DNA of 8,062 nt from Bacillota bacterium (lineage in GTDB: Bacteria; Bacillota; Clostridia; DSM-8532): the NCBI GenBank assembly GCA_023446675.1, contig JAEXPO010000622.1, positions 1-8,062 of the forward strand. The letters are read 5' to 3'. This document shows positions 1 through 6,365 of the stretch, one piece after another. The position numbers were made by a program, and so were the translations under genes. A model generated the notes under the pieces. That model was given only the letters and a program-made list of their open reading frames with translations, made no database searches and was not told where the DNA came from. Positions within the stretch are counted from its first letter, which is position 1. Every line of letters starts with the position of its first letter.

Positions 1-1
1 A

Positions 2-163
2 TCAAATGGTGAAGCGTTGGAAAGCGGAAAATTCAAGGGAAGCATACGTCAATGGAGTAATCTTGATGACAAGGGTGATGTTCGGATAAAGGCAGTTCGG
101 GATTATACCAAACTCAATGCCAATGGAGAGGGTGAATTAACCGGTATTGAGGTTGTAAAATAA
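2..163 (+). CDS. C-terminal fragment of an unidentified protein
   Basis: An open frame enters from the left edge and ends at TAA 161-163, giving the last 53 residues of a longer protein. The fragment is hydrophilic and rich in Asp, Lys, Gly and Asn (for example DDKGDVRIKAVRDY and NANGEGELTGIEVVK). It has no membrane segment, cysteine or recognisable catalytic motif. The other two plus frames are interrupted early. Spacing to the bidirectional terminator at 256-310 fits a real gene end. I do not recognise the family; the strand-and-turn pattern would suit a beta-rich or surface domain, but that is only an impression. Confidence 0.6.
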   Translation, partial: SNGEALESGKFKGSIRQWSNLDDKGDVRIKAVRDYTKLNANGEGELTGIEVVK

Positions 164-255
164 GTGCTGTGCTTAGATTTTGTTGATCCAAATATAGCCG
201 TCTCTTTTTCTACCTTCCCAAGCTCCGGCACTCTACGCTCCCGCATGCCGGGCGC

Positions 256-310
256 GACTAAATAAAGGCCCTGCTTTCACCAAAGATGAAAGCAGGGCCT
301 TTATTTAGTC
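256..310. terminator. Bidirectional rho-independent terminator, perfect 24-bp inverted repeat
   Basis: Arms 256-279 and 287-310 are exact reverse complements over 24 bp with a 7-nt loop (CCAAAGA). The core is GC-rich (AGGCCCTGC / GCAGGGCCT) and each arm's outer part is AT-rich (CTAAATAAA / TTTATTTAG), so RNA from either strand gets a GC stem followed by a U-rich run. It lies 57 bp beyond the ileS stop and 92 bp beyond the stop of the converging left gene, so it can serve both. Confidence 0.88.
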
Positions 311-340
311 ACAGTATCTTTAATCTATTCCTGTGTTCTT

Positions 341-364
341 CCATGTGTTTTACTGCTCACATGG
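341..364. other. Small hairpin directly after the ileS stop codon
   Basis: CCATGTG (341-347) and CACATGG (358-364) form a 7-bp perfect stem with a 10-nt loop, starting 2 bp past the ileS stop. No U-run follows on the ileS strand, so it is probably not a terminator. It may protect the 3' end of the mRNA or be fortuitous. Confidence 0.35.
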
Positions 365-366
365 TA

Positions 367-3141
367 TTAGTGAGCACTGCCCAACACCGAGCTGCATCGC
401 TTGCACAGGGTAGGATGCTCCTCGGTTTTGCCTACGGTATCGGAGTAGGTCCAGCAACGTTCGCACTTGTCGCCTTCGGCTACCAGTACCTCCGCCTCAA
501 GAGCGCCGCTGTCCTTCTTCTCAAGAACCACCTGGGAGGTGATGAACACGGTAGGAAGCACCTCTTCAACAGCTTTCAGGAAATCGTAAAGAGCTCCCTG
601 GGCCTTCAATACCACCTTAGCCTGAAGGGATTGGCCAATGAGCTTCTTGTTGCGGGCTTCCTCCAGAGCCTTGAGCACAGGCTCCCGAACCTCCAGAAGC
701 TTATCCCACTTCTCTTCAAGGGCAGCATTGGCATATTCGGGCTTCGCTTCCGGCCAATCGTTGAGCATAACACTCTCCCCATTGTCCGTTTCCCCATGAG
801 GAAGGTATTTCCAGATCTCCTCGCTGGTAAAGCAAAGGACCGGCGTGAGAAGCCTGGTAAGAGTATCCAGAATGATATACATAGCGGTCTGACCTGCCCG
901 GCGGGCTTTGCTCTCGGTGCCCGAAACGTACATCCTGTCCTTGGTTACATCCAGATAGAAATTGCTCATGTCCACCACGCAGAAATGGTGAATGGAATGA
1001 AGCATAACGTGGAAGTCATATTCGGAATAGGCCTTCTCAATTTTTTCAACCAGCTGGTTCAGCTTGAGAAGAGCCCATTTGTCCAGCTCGTCCAGCTCCT
1101 CGTAGCTAACCGAGTGAGCCTTGGGATCAAAGTCCTCTATATTTCCGAGAATGAACCTGGCCGTATTGCGGATTTTCCGGTAGCTTTCGGAAAGCTGCTT
1201 CAAAATATCGTTGGAGATGCGGATATCCACCTTGTAATCGCTGGAAGCCACCCAGAGCCTTAAAATATCGGCGCCGTACTGCTTGCAGATGTCCAGGGGA
1301 TCAATGCCGTTGCCCAGGGATTTGCTCATTTTCTTACCCTGCCCGTCCACCACATAGCCATGGGTAAGCACCTGCTTGTAAGGCGCTTTTCCGCGAATGG
1401 CCACAGAGGTCAGCAGGGAGGACTGGAACCAGCCTCTGTGCTGGTCGCTGCCTTCAAGGTACATATCCACAGGCCAGCCCAGATCCGGGTTGGCGTCGGC
1501 TACGGCAATATGGGAGGAGCCGGAATCGAACCATACGTCCATAATATCCGTTTCCTTGCGGAACTCCGTACCGCCGCAGGTGCATTTATAGCCTTCGGGA
1601 AGAATCTGGGAAGCCTCGTATTTATGCCATGCATTGGAGCCTTCCTTTGCAAAAAGAGTTTGAATGGCCCCAATGGTTTCGTCATTAATGATTTCCTTGC
1701 CGCAGGTCTTACAATAGAAAATGGGAATGGGCATACCCCAAATACGCTGGCGGGAAATACACCAGTCTCCTCTGTCCTCCACCATTTTTGTAATGCGGTC
1801 CTCGCCCCAGCCGGGAATCCAGCGGACATCCTTAATGGCTTCCAGGGCTTGCTTACGGAACTTGTCAATGGAAATGAACCATTGCTCCGTGGCTCTGAAA
1901 ATAATGGGATCCTTGCAGCGCCAGCAGTGAGGGTATTGGTGGGCGATAACCGCTTCAGCCAATAGCGCGCCGCTCTCCTTCAGATCCTTTAAAATAGCCT
2001 TATTGGCCGCTTTGTAGTAAAGTCCCGCATAGGGGCCGGCTTCACTGGTGAGATGCCCCTTATCGTCAACAGGCACCACCAGGCCTACCTCGGGGTATTT
2101 CTTGCATACCTCAAAGTCCTCGGCACCGTGTCCGGGAGCGGTATGAACACAGCCGGTACCGGCATCCAGCGTAACGTGATCGCCTACAATAACCAGAGAA
2201 TCCCTATCAAGGAAGGGGTGGCGGCATACTGCGTATTCAAGCTCGCTGCCAAGAATTTCACCTGTGAGGGTATAGTCGGAAATGCCAGCGGACTTCATAA
2301 CGGTTTCAGCAAGATCCTTGGCTACAAGGTAGTATTCCTCGCCCACCTTTGCCAGGGTATAAACGAATTCGGGGTTTAAGCATACCGCAAGGTTGCCGGG
2401 GAGGGTCCAGGTGGTGGTGGTCCAGATAACCACATACACCTTGTCCAGAGAGTCCACAAGGCCCTTAAGCTTGCCCTTGTCATCCTTCATGGGGAACTTG
2501 ACATAAATGGAATTGGAGTGATCCTCGGCATATTCAATTTCTGCTTCAGCCAGGGCGGTTTCACAGGAGGGGCACCAATAAACGGGACGCATGCCCTTAT
2601 AAATGCATCCGTGCTTGGCCATTTCACCGAACACACCAATTTGCTTGGCCTCAAATTCGGGCTGCAGAGTAATATAGGGGTGATCCCAGTCACCCACAAC
2701 GCCCAGCCGCTTAAAGGCTTCCCTTTGAACATCCAGATATTTGAGAGCAATTTCCTCGCAGGCTTCGCGGAAAACCACCGGGCCTACCTCATGGCGGTTG
2801 AGCCCCTTTTCCTTAATAGCCTTAAGCTCGGTGGGAAGGCCGTGGGTATCCCAGCCTGGAATATAGGGTGTAAAATAACCCTTCATATCGTAATAACGCA
2901 TGATAATGTCCTTGAGCACCTTATTAAGAGCGGTGCCCATATGAATACCGCCGTTGGCATAGGGAGGCCCGTCATGGAGCACGAATTTCCTGCCCTTGAG
3001 GCGGTTTCTGTCCAGGCGCTTTTTATAGATGTTGGTGGACTCCCATTTTTTCAATACCTCCGGTTCCTTTTCAGGTAGACCTCCCCGCATGGGAAAATCC
3101 GTCTTCGGCAAATTCAGTGTTTTTCCGTAATCCATAGCCAT
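367..3141 (-). CDS. ileS: Isoleucyl-tRNA synthetase
   Basis: Cytoplasmic class I aminoacyl-tRNA synthetase that charges tRNA-Ile with isoleucine and edits mis-activated valine. The 924 residues match the usual bacterial length. Visible landmarks are PPYANGGIHMGTALNK (about 59-74, the HIGH signature as HMGT), an editing domain with TTTTWTLPGN (241-250) and GTGCVHTAPGHGAEDF (328-343), the tRNA-contact region DRGDWCISRQRIWG (456-469), and KMSKS (604-608). Cysteine pairs at 190/193, 406/409, 477/480 and 520/522 look like the two zinc ribbons known from thermophile IleS. The C-terminal C893-x2-C896 and C913-x2-C916 finger is typical of the bacterial, mupirocin-sensitive type rather than the eukaryote-like IleS2. 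The first ATG is preferred over a second one two codons later because AAAGGA lies 13 nt upstream. Expression is controlled by the T-box leader upstream. Confidence 0.98.
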   Translation of the reverse strand: MAMDYGKTLNLPKTDFPMRGGLPEKEPEVLKKWESTNIYKKRLDRNRLKGRKFVLHDGPPYANGGIHMGTALNKVLKDIIMRYYDMKGYFTPYIPGWDTHGLPTELKAIKEKGLNRHEVGPVVFREACEEIALKYLDVQREAFKRLGVVGDWDHPYITLQPEFEAKQIGVFGEMAKHGCIYKGMRPVYWCPSCETALAEAEIEYAEDHSNSIYVKFPMKDDKGKLKGLVDSLDKVYVVIWTTTTWTLPGNLAVCLNPEFVYTLAKVGEEYYLVAKDLAETVMKSAGISDYTLTGEILGSELEYAVCRHPFLDRDSLVIVGDHVTLDAGTGCVHTAPGHGAEDFEVCKKYPEVGLVVPVDDKGHLTSEAGPYAGLYYKAANKAILKDLKESGALLAEAVIAHQYPHCWRCKDPIIFRATEQWFISIDKFRKQALEAIKDVRWIPGWGEDRITKMVEDRGDWCISRQRIWGMPIPIFYCKTCGKEIINDETIGAIQTLFAKEGSNAWHKYEASQILPEGYKCTCGGTEFRKETDIMDVWFDSGSSHIAVADANPDLGWPVDMYLEGSDQHRGWFQSSLLTSVAIRGKAPYKQVLTHGYVVDGQGKKMSKSLGNGIDPLDICKQYGADILRLWVASSDYKVDIRISNDILKQLSESYRKIRNTARFILGNIEDFDPKAHSVSYEELDELDKWALLKLNQLVEKIEKAYSEYDFHVMLHSIHHFCVVDMSNFYLDVTKDRMYVSGTESKARRAGQTAMYIILDTLTRLLTPVLCFTSEEIWKYLPHGETDNGESVMLNDWPEAKPEYANAALEEKWDKLLEVREPVLKALEEARNKKLIGQSLQAKVVLKAQGALYDFLKAVEEVLPTVFITSQVVLEKKDSGALEAEVLVAEGDKCERCWTYSDTVGKTEEHPTLCKRCSSVLGSAH

Positions 3142-3238
3142 AGTGAATCTTCAATCCTTTCTTTCGAACCTTCCTTTTTTGAGCCGGGGGCAATAATAAT
3201 GCTTTTAATGCAATGGGCTGCTTTATCAAAAAGGACGC

Positions 3239-3271
3239 AAAAAAAGCCCCGTCACTGGGACGAAAGGCTTT
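3239..3271 (-). terminator. T-box attenuator terminator upstream of ileS
   Basis: On the minus strand AAAGCC...CGTC pairs with GACG...GGCTTT around a 5-nt loop (CCAGT), with a small internal bulge, and is followed by seven T (3245-3239). The segment CCTTTCGTCCCA is the conserved partner that in T-boxes switches between antiterminator and terminator. It should stop transcription when tRNA-Ile is charged. Confidence 0.88.
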
Positions 3272-3588
3272 GTTATTCCGTGGTACCACCCATATTACAG
3301 CTAAGGATGCGGTAATTCAAATACTTTCAACAACCGCAATTTCACTGTCACTCTTTCAAATGCTTCCGGTATGCCCATTAAGCTTTATGGGAACGCCTGA
3401 ACGCATTAAAGGGGATAACGGCCCTTATCCGTCGCACCTTAGCGGGAATTAACTTTTTCCCTTTCAGGCTGCTGCTCCCGGCTGATCCTCGGTATTTTCC
3501 GTCCTGCGGCTTTTCACCCTCCGCCGCTCTCTTTAAGGCTTTAAGAAAATCCTACCTGTACCGATCCTCGCATGTGGCTTTATTGTTT
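3239..3588 (-). promoter_or_regulatory. T-box riboswitch leader of ileS (isoleucine specific)
   Basis: This RNA leader senses uncharged tRNA-Ile and lets transcription enter ileS when charging is low. Read on the minus strand, the T-box core GGGTGGTACCACGG spans about 3279-3292. Its TGGT (3285-3288) would pair with the ACCA end of tRNA-Ile. Stem I begins with GAGGATCGGTACAGG, resembling the GA/K-turn and specifier-loop start. It continues through a GCGGC/GCCGC distal hairpin enclosing GGGTGAAAA and returns through GAAAATACC to GAGGATCAGCC, where ATC (3484-3486) followed by A suits an Ile specifier. A hairpin GGATAA/TTATCC lies in the linker (3415-3430). The leader ends at an intrinsic terminator. 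The remaining 97 bp to the ileS start hold only the ribosome-binding site. The stem I fold was done by eye. Confidence 0.93.
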
Positions 3589-3591
3589 TAT

Positions 3592-3620
3592 ATTATAAAC
3601 GTAAACTTCTGTTTATAAGA
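3592..3620 (-). promoter_or_regulatory. Candidate promoter of the ileS leader
   Basis: A perfect -10 box TATAAT lies at 3597-3592 (minus strand), a few bases upstream of where the T-box leader should start. The region 17 bp upstream (TCTTAT, 3620-3615) is a poor -35. The position relative to stem I is the main support. An 8-bp inverted repeat overlaps the -10. Confidence 0.45.
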
Positions 3621-3657
3621 TTTTTCACAATCAATAGAAATTATATTCCTTTCGGGT

Positions 3658-3690
3658 AAAAGAAGTCAACAGCAGATGAAAAACTTCTTT
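3658..3690 (-). terminator. Possible weak terminator of the small lipoprotein gene
   Basis: On the minus strand AAAGAAGT (3690-3683) and ACTTCTTT (3666-3659) form an 8-bp, AT-rich stem with a 16-nt loop, ending in CTTCTTTT. It lies about 40 bp past the stop of the lipoprotein gene and before the ileS promoter. Low GC and a long loop make it a weak candidate. Positions 3600-3728 otherwise hold nothing recognisable. Confidence 0.3.
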
Positions 3691-3728
3691 AAATCGGAAT
3701 TGTAAAACATTTTTCTTATCCTGATTAC

Positions 3729-3836
3729 TTAGGCAAAAATCTTATCCAAGCACTTCTTCACCTTTGTGCCGCACGTTACTGTGAAGGTGCATCCGCTTAA
3801 TAAAATTACAATTAATAATAAAAGAAACTTTTTCAA
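3729..3836 (-). CDS. Small predicted lipoprotein, 35 residues, TTG start
   Basis: The frame reads MKKFLLLLIVILLSGC followed by a short Cys- and Lys-containing tail that ends KKCLDKIFA and a TAA. The N-terminus is a textbook lipoprotein signal: two lysines, a hydrophobic run (residues 4-13) and lipobox LSGC with C16 as the lipidated cysteine. That leaves a mature peptide of only 20 residues with two further cysteines (C22, C29). The TTG start is supported by AAGGTGATC (3848-3840), which matches eight bases of the 16S anti-SD complement, at about 8 nt spacing. No ATG or GTG fits. It is divergent from the 95-residue gene. Function is unknown. A membrane-tethered small peptide, a signal-peptide-derived signalling peptide or a relic of a longer lipoprotein are all possible. 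Confidence 0.62.
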   Translation of the reverse strand: MKKFLLLLIVILLSGCTFTVTCGTKVKKCLDKIFA

Positions 3837-3875
3837 ATAGATCACCTTACTTTCTGACCAGACTGTTATGGTATT

Positions 3876-3904
3876 ATTGTACATTGTAGGGTATGCAATG
3901 CCTA
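3876..3904 (-). promoter_or_regulatory. Candidate promoter of the small lipoprotein gene
   Basis: On the minus strand TAGGCA (3904-3899) and TACAAT (3881-3876) are separated by 17 bp, matching 4 of 6 and 5 of 6 consensus bases. Transcription would start about 30-35 nt before the TTG codon, leaving room for the strong ribosome-binding site. Confidence 0.35.
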
Positions 3905-3934
3905 TTCGCTCTTTTGGAAAGGTAACTCAGCATA

Positions 3935-4222
3935 ATGGAATTTATGATGAAAATCAGGGAAGCCACTGTTATTCAGAATATCGGTTTTGTTATTATCGGT
4001 GGAAATCGGGAAATAACAAAGGAGGATACTTCAAAATTATGTAAAACAGGCCAGGATATCATCGTAAAGTATAATGACGAAGACCTTGTTTTTAAGGTTG
4101 CGGATATCAAGCTTTCCTTTTCCATAAGCGAAAAGGTTATTATAGGTATCAGGCTTGAAGATTCAGACAGCCTGGGCAAAATAAAGGCTGGCGATTTGGT
4201 TTACAAAATCAGGCCTGAGTGA
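3935..4222 (+). CDS. Conserved-looking small protein of unknown function
   Basis: A 95-residue soluble protein with no signal peptide or membrane segment. It is made of alternating short beta strands, with hydrophobic cores such as NIGFVIIGG, QDIIVKYND, EDLVFKVADIKLSF and KVIIGIRL. It closes with KIKAGDLVYKI. A GD(L/V)V turn at the end of a small barrel recalls domain 2 of translation GTPases (EF-Tu-like beta-barrel), but there is no GTPase domain, so this is only a fold guess. Two further ATGs follow at 3944 and 3947; 3935 is preferred because GGAAAGG lies 12 nt upstream, while the others are over 20 nt away. No convincing plus-strand promoter was found. The next gene is 140 bp downstream on the same strand. 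Confidence 0.72.
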   Translation: MEFMMKIREATVIQNIGFVIIGGNREITKEDTSKLCKTGQDIIVKYNDEDLVFKVADIKLSFSISEKVIIGIRLEDSDSLGKIKAGDLVYKIRPE

Positions 4223-4302
4223 AGCCGAAGGTTTGAAAGAACGAAAACCTATGAGAGAATATAGATTAAACATAACAAAATATACTTCATAACATGAGAA
4301 AA

Positions 4303-4320
4303 TATAAAAAGTATAAAAAG
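4303..4320 (+). repeat. Tandem 9-bp direct repeat
   Basis: TATAAAAAG occurs twice head-to-tail (4303-4311 and 4312-4320) in the AT-rich leader of the kinase gene, and a third partial copy (TA) follows. It could affect DNA bending or bind a regulator, or it may be a slippage product. The 140-bp intergenic region shows no clear -35/-10 pair. Confidence 0.5.
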
Positions 4321-4354
4321 TACCCATGATAACGGGTATGTTAAAGTGATGGGT
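4321..4354 (+). promoter_or_regulatory. Alternative hairpins before the kinase start
   Basis: The segment TACCCAT (4321-4327) can pair either with GGGTA (4334-4338, 5 bp) or with ATGGGT (4349-4354, 6 bp). The second partner touches the AAAGG ribosome-binding site (4356-4360). The two structures exclude each other, so a translation switch is conceivable. The stems are short and this may be chance. Confidence 0.25.
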
Positions 4355-4362
4355 TAAAGGAT

Positions 4363-5280
4363 ATGGATTCAACAACGATTTTGGAAATGATCAGAGAACA
4401 TTATCCCATAAAGGCTGTAAGCCTTAAATTTATGCGGGACGGGGGAAGCCTTTCCTATACCCTCTTTGCAGAGGACAAATGCTACTTTCTTAAAATCGTC
4501 AAGCCGGCGTTTTATGAAACAGCCCTTAACGCTGCCAATGTACATACCTATTTGCAGAATAAGGGCTTTGCCGTCCCTCCTCTTGTGCATGCCAGAAACG
4601 GGCTGCCTCACATTCTGGAAAAGGGGCCTGACGGCAACCAGATAACTCTTTTGTATGAGTTCATTGTGGGTGACGAGGTGGATCCCGAACTTGATGCGGA
4701 AAAAATCGGAGAAACACTGGGGCGGTTCCACAGTGTTATGAAGGATTATGCCGGCCCTCTTGTCAAGCGTGATAAGTTCTTTTTTATCGACAGGTATATT
4801 CAGCTTCTCCGAAAAAAACGCTATCCCCGGGCAGAGGAATTCCAGTTCTACGGGGATGCACTATGGAATAAGGTAAAGGCCCTGCCTCAAGGCTATTGCC
4901 ACGGAGACATGTATCGGGGAAACATCCACAAGACTCTTGACGGTAAGCTTTTTATACTTGATCTGGATACCTCCTGCCACGCCTTTCCTATCTTTGATGC
5001 CGTCCTCATCTGCAATATGACGGATTACTTCAAGTTTAACCCTGGAGGTTACGATCAGACACGGGGTGTTTTCAAGCGCTTTTTAACAACGTATACAAAG
5101 CATTGCAGCGTGAGCCGTGCTGAGGCCGATGCCTTCTTTGACCTGATTGCCGTTTACCACTTTCAGCTTCAGGCCACAATTATTGAAATGTACGGTTTGA
5201 CCTGTGTGGATGAAACCTTTTTGGATAATCAACTGGACTGGCTCTACAAATGGCGTGAGCAATGTGCTCTAAACGACTGA
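4363..5280 (+). CDS. Phosphotransferase of the aminoglycoside phosphotransferase (APH)/CotS-like kinase family
   Basis: A soluble 305-residue small-molecule kinase with protein-kinase-like fold. The N-lobe has a glycine-rich strand (GGSLSYTL, 27-34) and the probable ATP-binding lysine K44 in YFLKIVKP. The hinge is LLYEFIVGDEV (96-106). The C-lobe carries the Brenner motif HGDMYRGN (180-187), with D182 as likely catalytic base and N187 as metal ligand, followed by ILDLDT (198-203), with D200 or D202 holding magnesium. All key residues are present. The family includes aminoglycoside, choline, homoserine and methylthioribose kinases and spore-coat CotS proteins; the substrate cannot be told from sequence, and antibiotic resistance should not be assumed. 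AAAGG lies only 2 nt from ATG 4363, so M9 (4387) is an alternative start. The Nudix-DUF402 gene begins 26 bp downstream, probably in the same operon. Confidence 0.9.
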   Translation: MDSTTILEMIREHYPIKAVSLKFMRDGGSLSYTLFAEDKCYFLKIVKPAFYETALNAANVHTYLQNKGFAVPPLVHARNGLPHILEKGPDGNQITLLYEFIVGDEVDPELDAEKIGETLGRFHSVMKDYAGPLVKRDKFFFIDRYIQLLRKKRYPRAEEFQFYGDALWNKVKALPQGYCHGDMYRGNIHKTLDGKLFILDLDTSCHAFPIFDAVLICNMTDYFKFNPGGYDQTRGVFKRFLTTYTKHCSVSRAEADAFFDLIAVYHFQLQATIIEMYGLTCVDETFLDNQLDWLYKWREQCALND

Positions 5281-5292
5281 AAGAACAGGATG

Positions 5293-5298
5293 AAGGGG
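5293..5298 (+). promoter_or_regulatory. Ribosome-binding site that sets the Nudix-DUF402 start
   Basis: AAGGGG lies 8 nt before ATG 5307. An in-frame ATG at 5262, inside the kinase gene, has no comparable site and would add 15 residues with no Nudix character. This supports 5307. Confidence 0.7.
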
Positions 5299-5306
5299 TA
5301 CCTGCT

Positions 5307-6365
5307 ATGGATATACTCACTACCTTTGATAAAAAGAATTATTCTCCCGACATGCCCTTTTTAACCCGGGAAGCCGTTCGGGCAATTATATATATACATA
5401 ACAAAATGGCTCTTGTAAAAAGCGATAAGTACGGATATTACAAGTTTCCTGGCGGAGGTATTGAGAAGGGCGAAACGCATTTGGAAGCTCTTATCCGTGA
5501 AACCAGGGAGGAAACCGGTTTAAAGCTTAACCCTCAATCGGTAAAAGCCTATGGAATGGTAAAGGAGCTACGAAAAGACCTTTACGAAAACAAGATCTTT
5601 CAACAGATCTCCTACTATTACCTGGCAGAAGCGGAAGCTCCGGACACAAGGCAAAGCACCACAGGCTTAAATTTAGACAGCTATGAAGCCGAGGAAGGCT
5701 ATCATCTGGAGCTTGTGCCCCGTAAGGAAGCTCTTTTGGCAAACGAAAGCCTGCATGATGACGTTTATTCTGATTTTTTAAATCGCGAGGCCTATGTGCT
5801 CCGTCTTTTGGGATTGAAAACAAAAGCCATGGATCGCAAGGACTGGAAGAGAATTATAAAAAGAGGGTATGTCTATGAAAGCTTTAATTCCGGCAGCTAT
5901 AGCGGTGCGGTGGGGCTTCTCAGGCTTGAGGAAATCACAAGTCCGCTTACAGTGACTGTGCTGGATGAAAAAATCACACTGGTGGAACGGAACTACAAAT
6001 GGCTCCAGTTCGCCTTTTCAGACAAGCCGGTGTGGCTCACTGTCATGCTTGACCATGAGAATCGCATCCTGCAATACTATTTTGACATAACCTGGGGCAA
6101 TTTTATCAACTCGGAGGGCACCTCCTGGTTTTATGACCTTTATCTGGATGTGGTTATGCTGCCCGGCGGAAAAATGGTTCTCTTGGACGAGGATGAGCTT
6201 CGTGAAGCTCTGACGGAAAAGATAATCGACAGGAAGCAGTACGCTATGGCCTGCCAGACGGCCGAAGAGCTTATGAAAGCCCTCAGGGGACGGGAGAAGG
6301 AACTGGCTGATTTTTGCATGCATTTCTATAAAAAGCTGTCACTTCGGCTTCCATCTCCGCAGTAA
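5307..6365 (+). CDS. Nudix hydrolase fused to a DUF402 (FomD/Ntdp-like) domain
   Basis: A 352-residue soluble protein with two predicted phosphohydrolase domains. Residues about 18-170 are a Nudix domain: strand REAVRAIIYIHNKMALV, then a complete Nudix box at 50-72 (G50-x5-E56-x7-R64-E65-x-x-E68-E69-x-G71-L72), the site that binds metal and cleaves nucleoside diphosphate-linked compounds. Residues about 175-352 are a DUF402 domain, shown by YYFDIT (257-262) and N265, YDLYLDVV (276-283) and LDEDEL (293-298), plus a helical tail. DUF402 members known to me include S. aureus Ntdp, which hydrolyses nucleoside di- and triphosphates, and FomD of fosfomycin synthesis, which releases CMP from a cytidylylated phosphonate; archaeal FAU-1 also carries the domain. 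The DUF402 part starts MDRKDW, like a stand-alone protein's N-terminus. Its 3' end overlaps the converging hydrolase gene by 83 bp. The substrate is unknown. Confidence 0.87.
   Translation: MDILTTFDKKNYSPDMPFLTREAVRAIIYIHNKMALVKSDKYGYYKFPGGGIEKGETHLEALIRETREETGLKLNPQSVKAYGMVKELRKDLYENKIFQQISYYYLAEAEAPDTRQSTTGLNLDSYEAEEGYHLELVPRKEALLANESLHDDVYSDFLNREAYVLRLLGLKTKAMDRKDWKRIIKRGYVYESFNSGSYSGAVGLLRLEEITSPLTVTVLDEKITLVERNYKWLQFAFSDKPVWLTVMLDHENRILQYYFDITWGNFINSEGTSWFYDLYLDVVMLPGGKMVLLDEDELREALTEKIIDRKQYAMACQTAEELMKALRGREKELADFCMHFYKKLSLRLPSPQ

Noticed and set aside
286..1263. Long plus-strand open frame (325 codons)
   Set aside because: It is wholly antisense to ileS and the terminator, has no recognisable domain and begins inside the terminator stem.
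1360..1965. Plus-strand open frame of 201 codons
   Set aside because: Antisense to the catalytic core of ileS, whose reading frame is unambiguous; no SD and no family character.
3071..3452. Open frames on both strands across the ileS leader
   Set aside because: They cross the T-box, its terminator and the ileS start, which explain this DNA better; their proteins are low in family character.
4229..4250. Hairpin AGGTTT/AAACCT after the 95-residue gene
   Set aside because: Only 6 bp, with a 10-nt loop and no following U-run, so not a credible terminator.
5829..6365. Independent internal start producing a free DUF402 protein
   Set aside because: No adequate ribosome-binding site precedes the ATG; kept only as evidence of fusion history.
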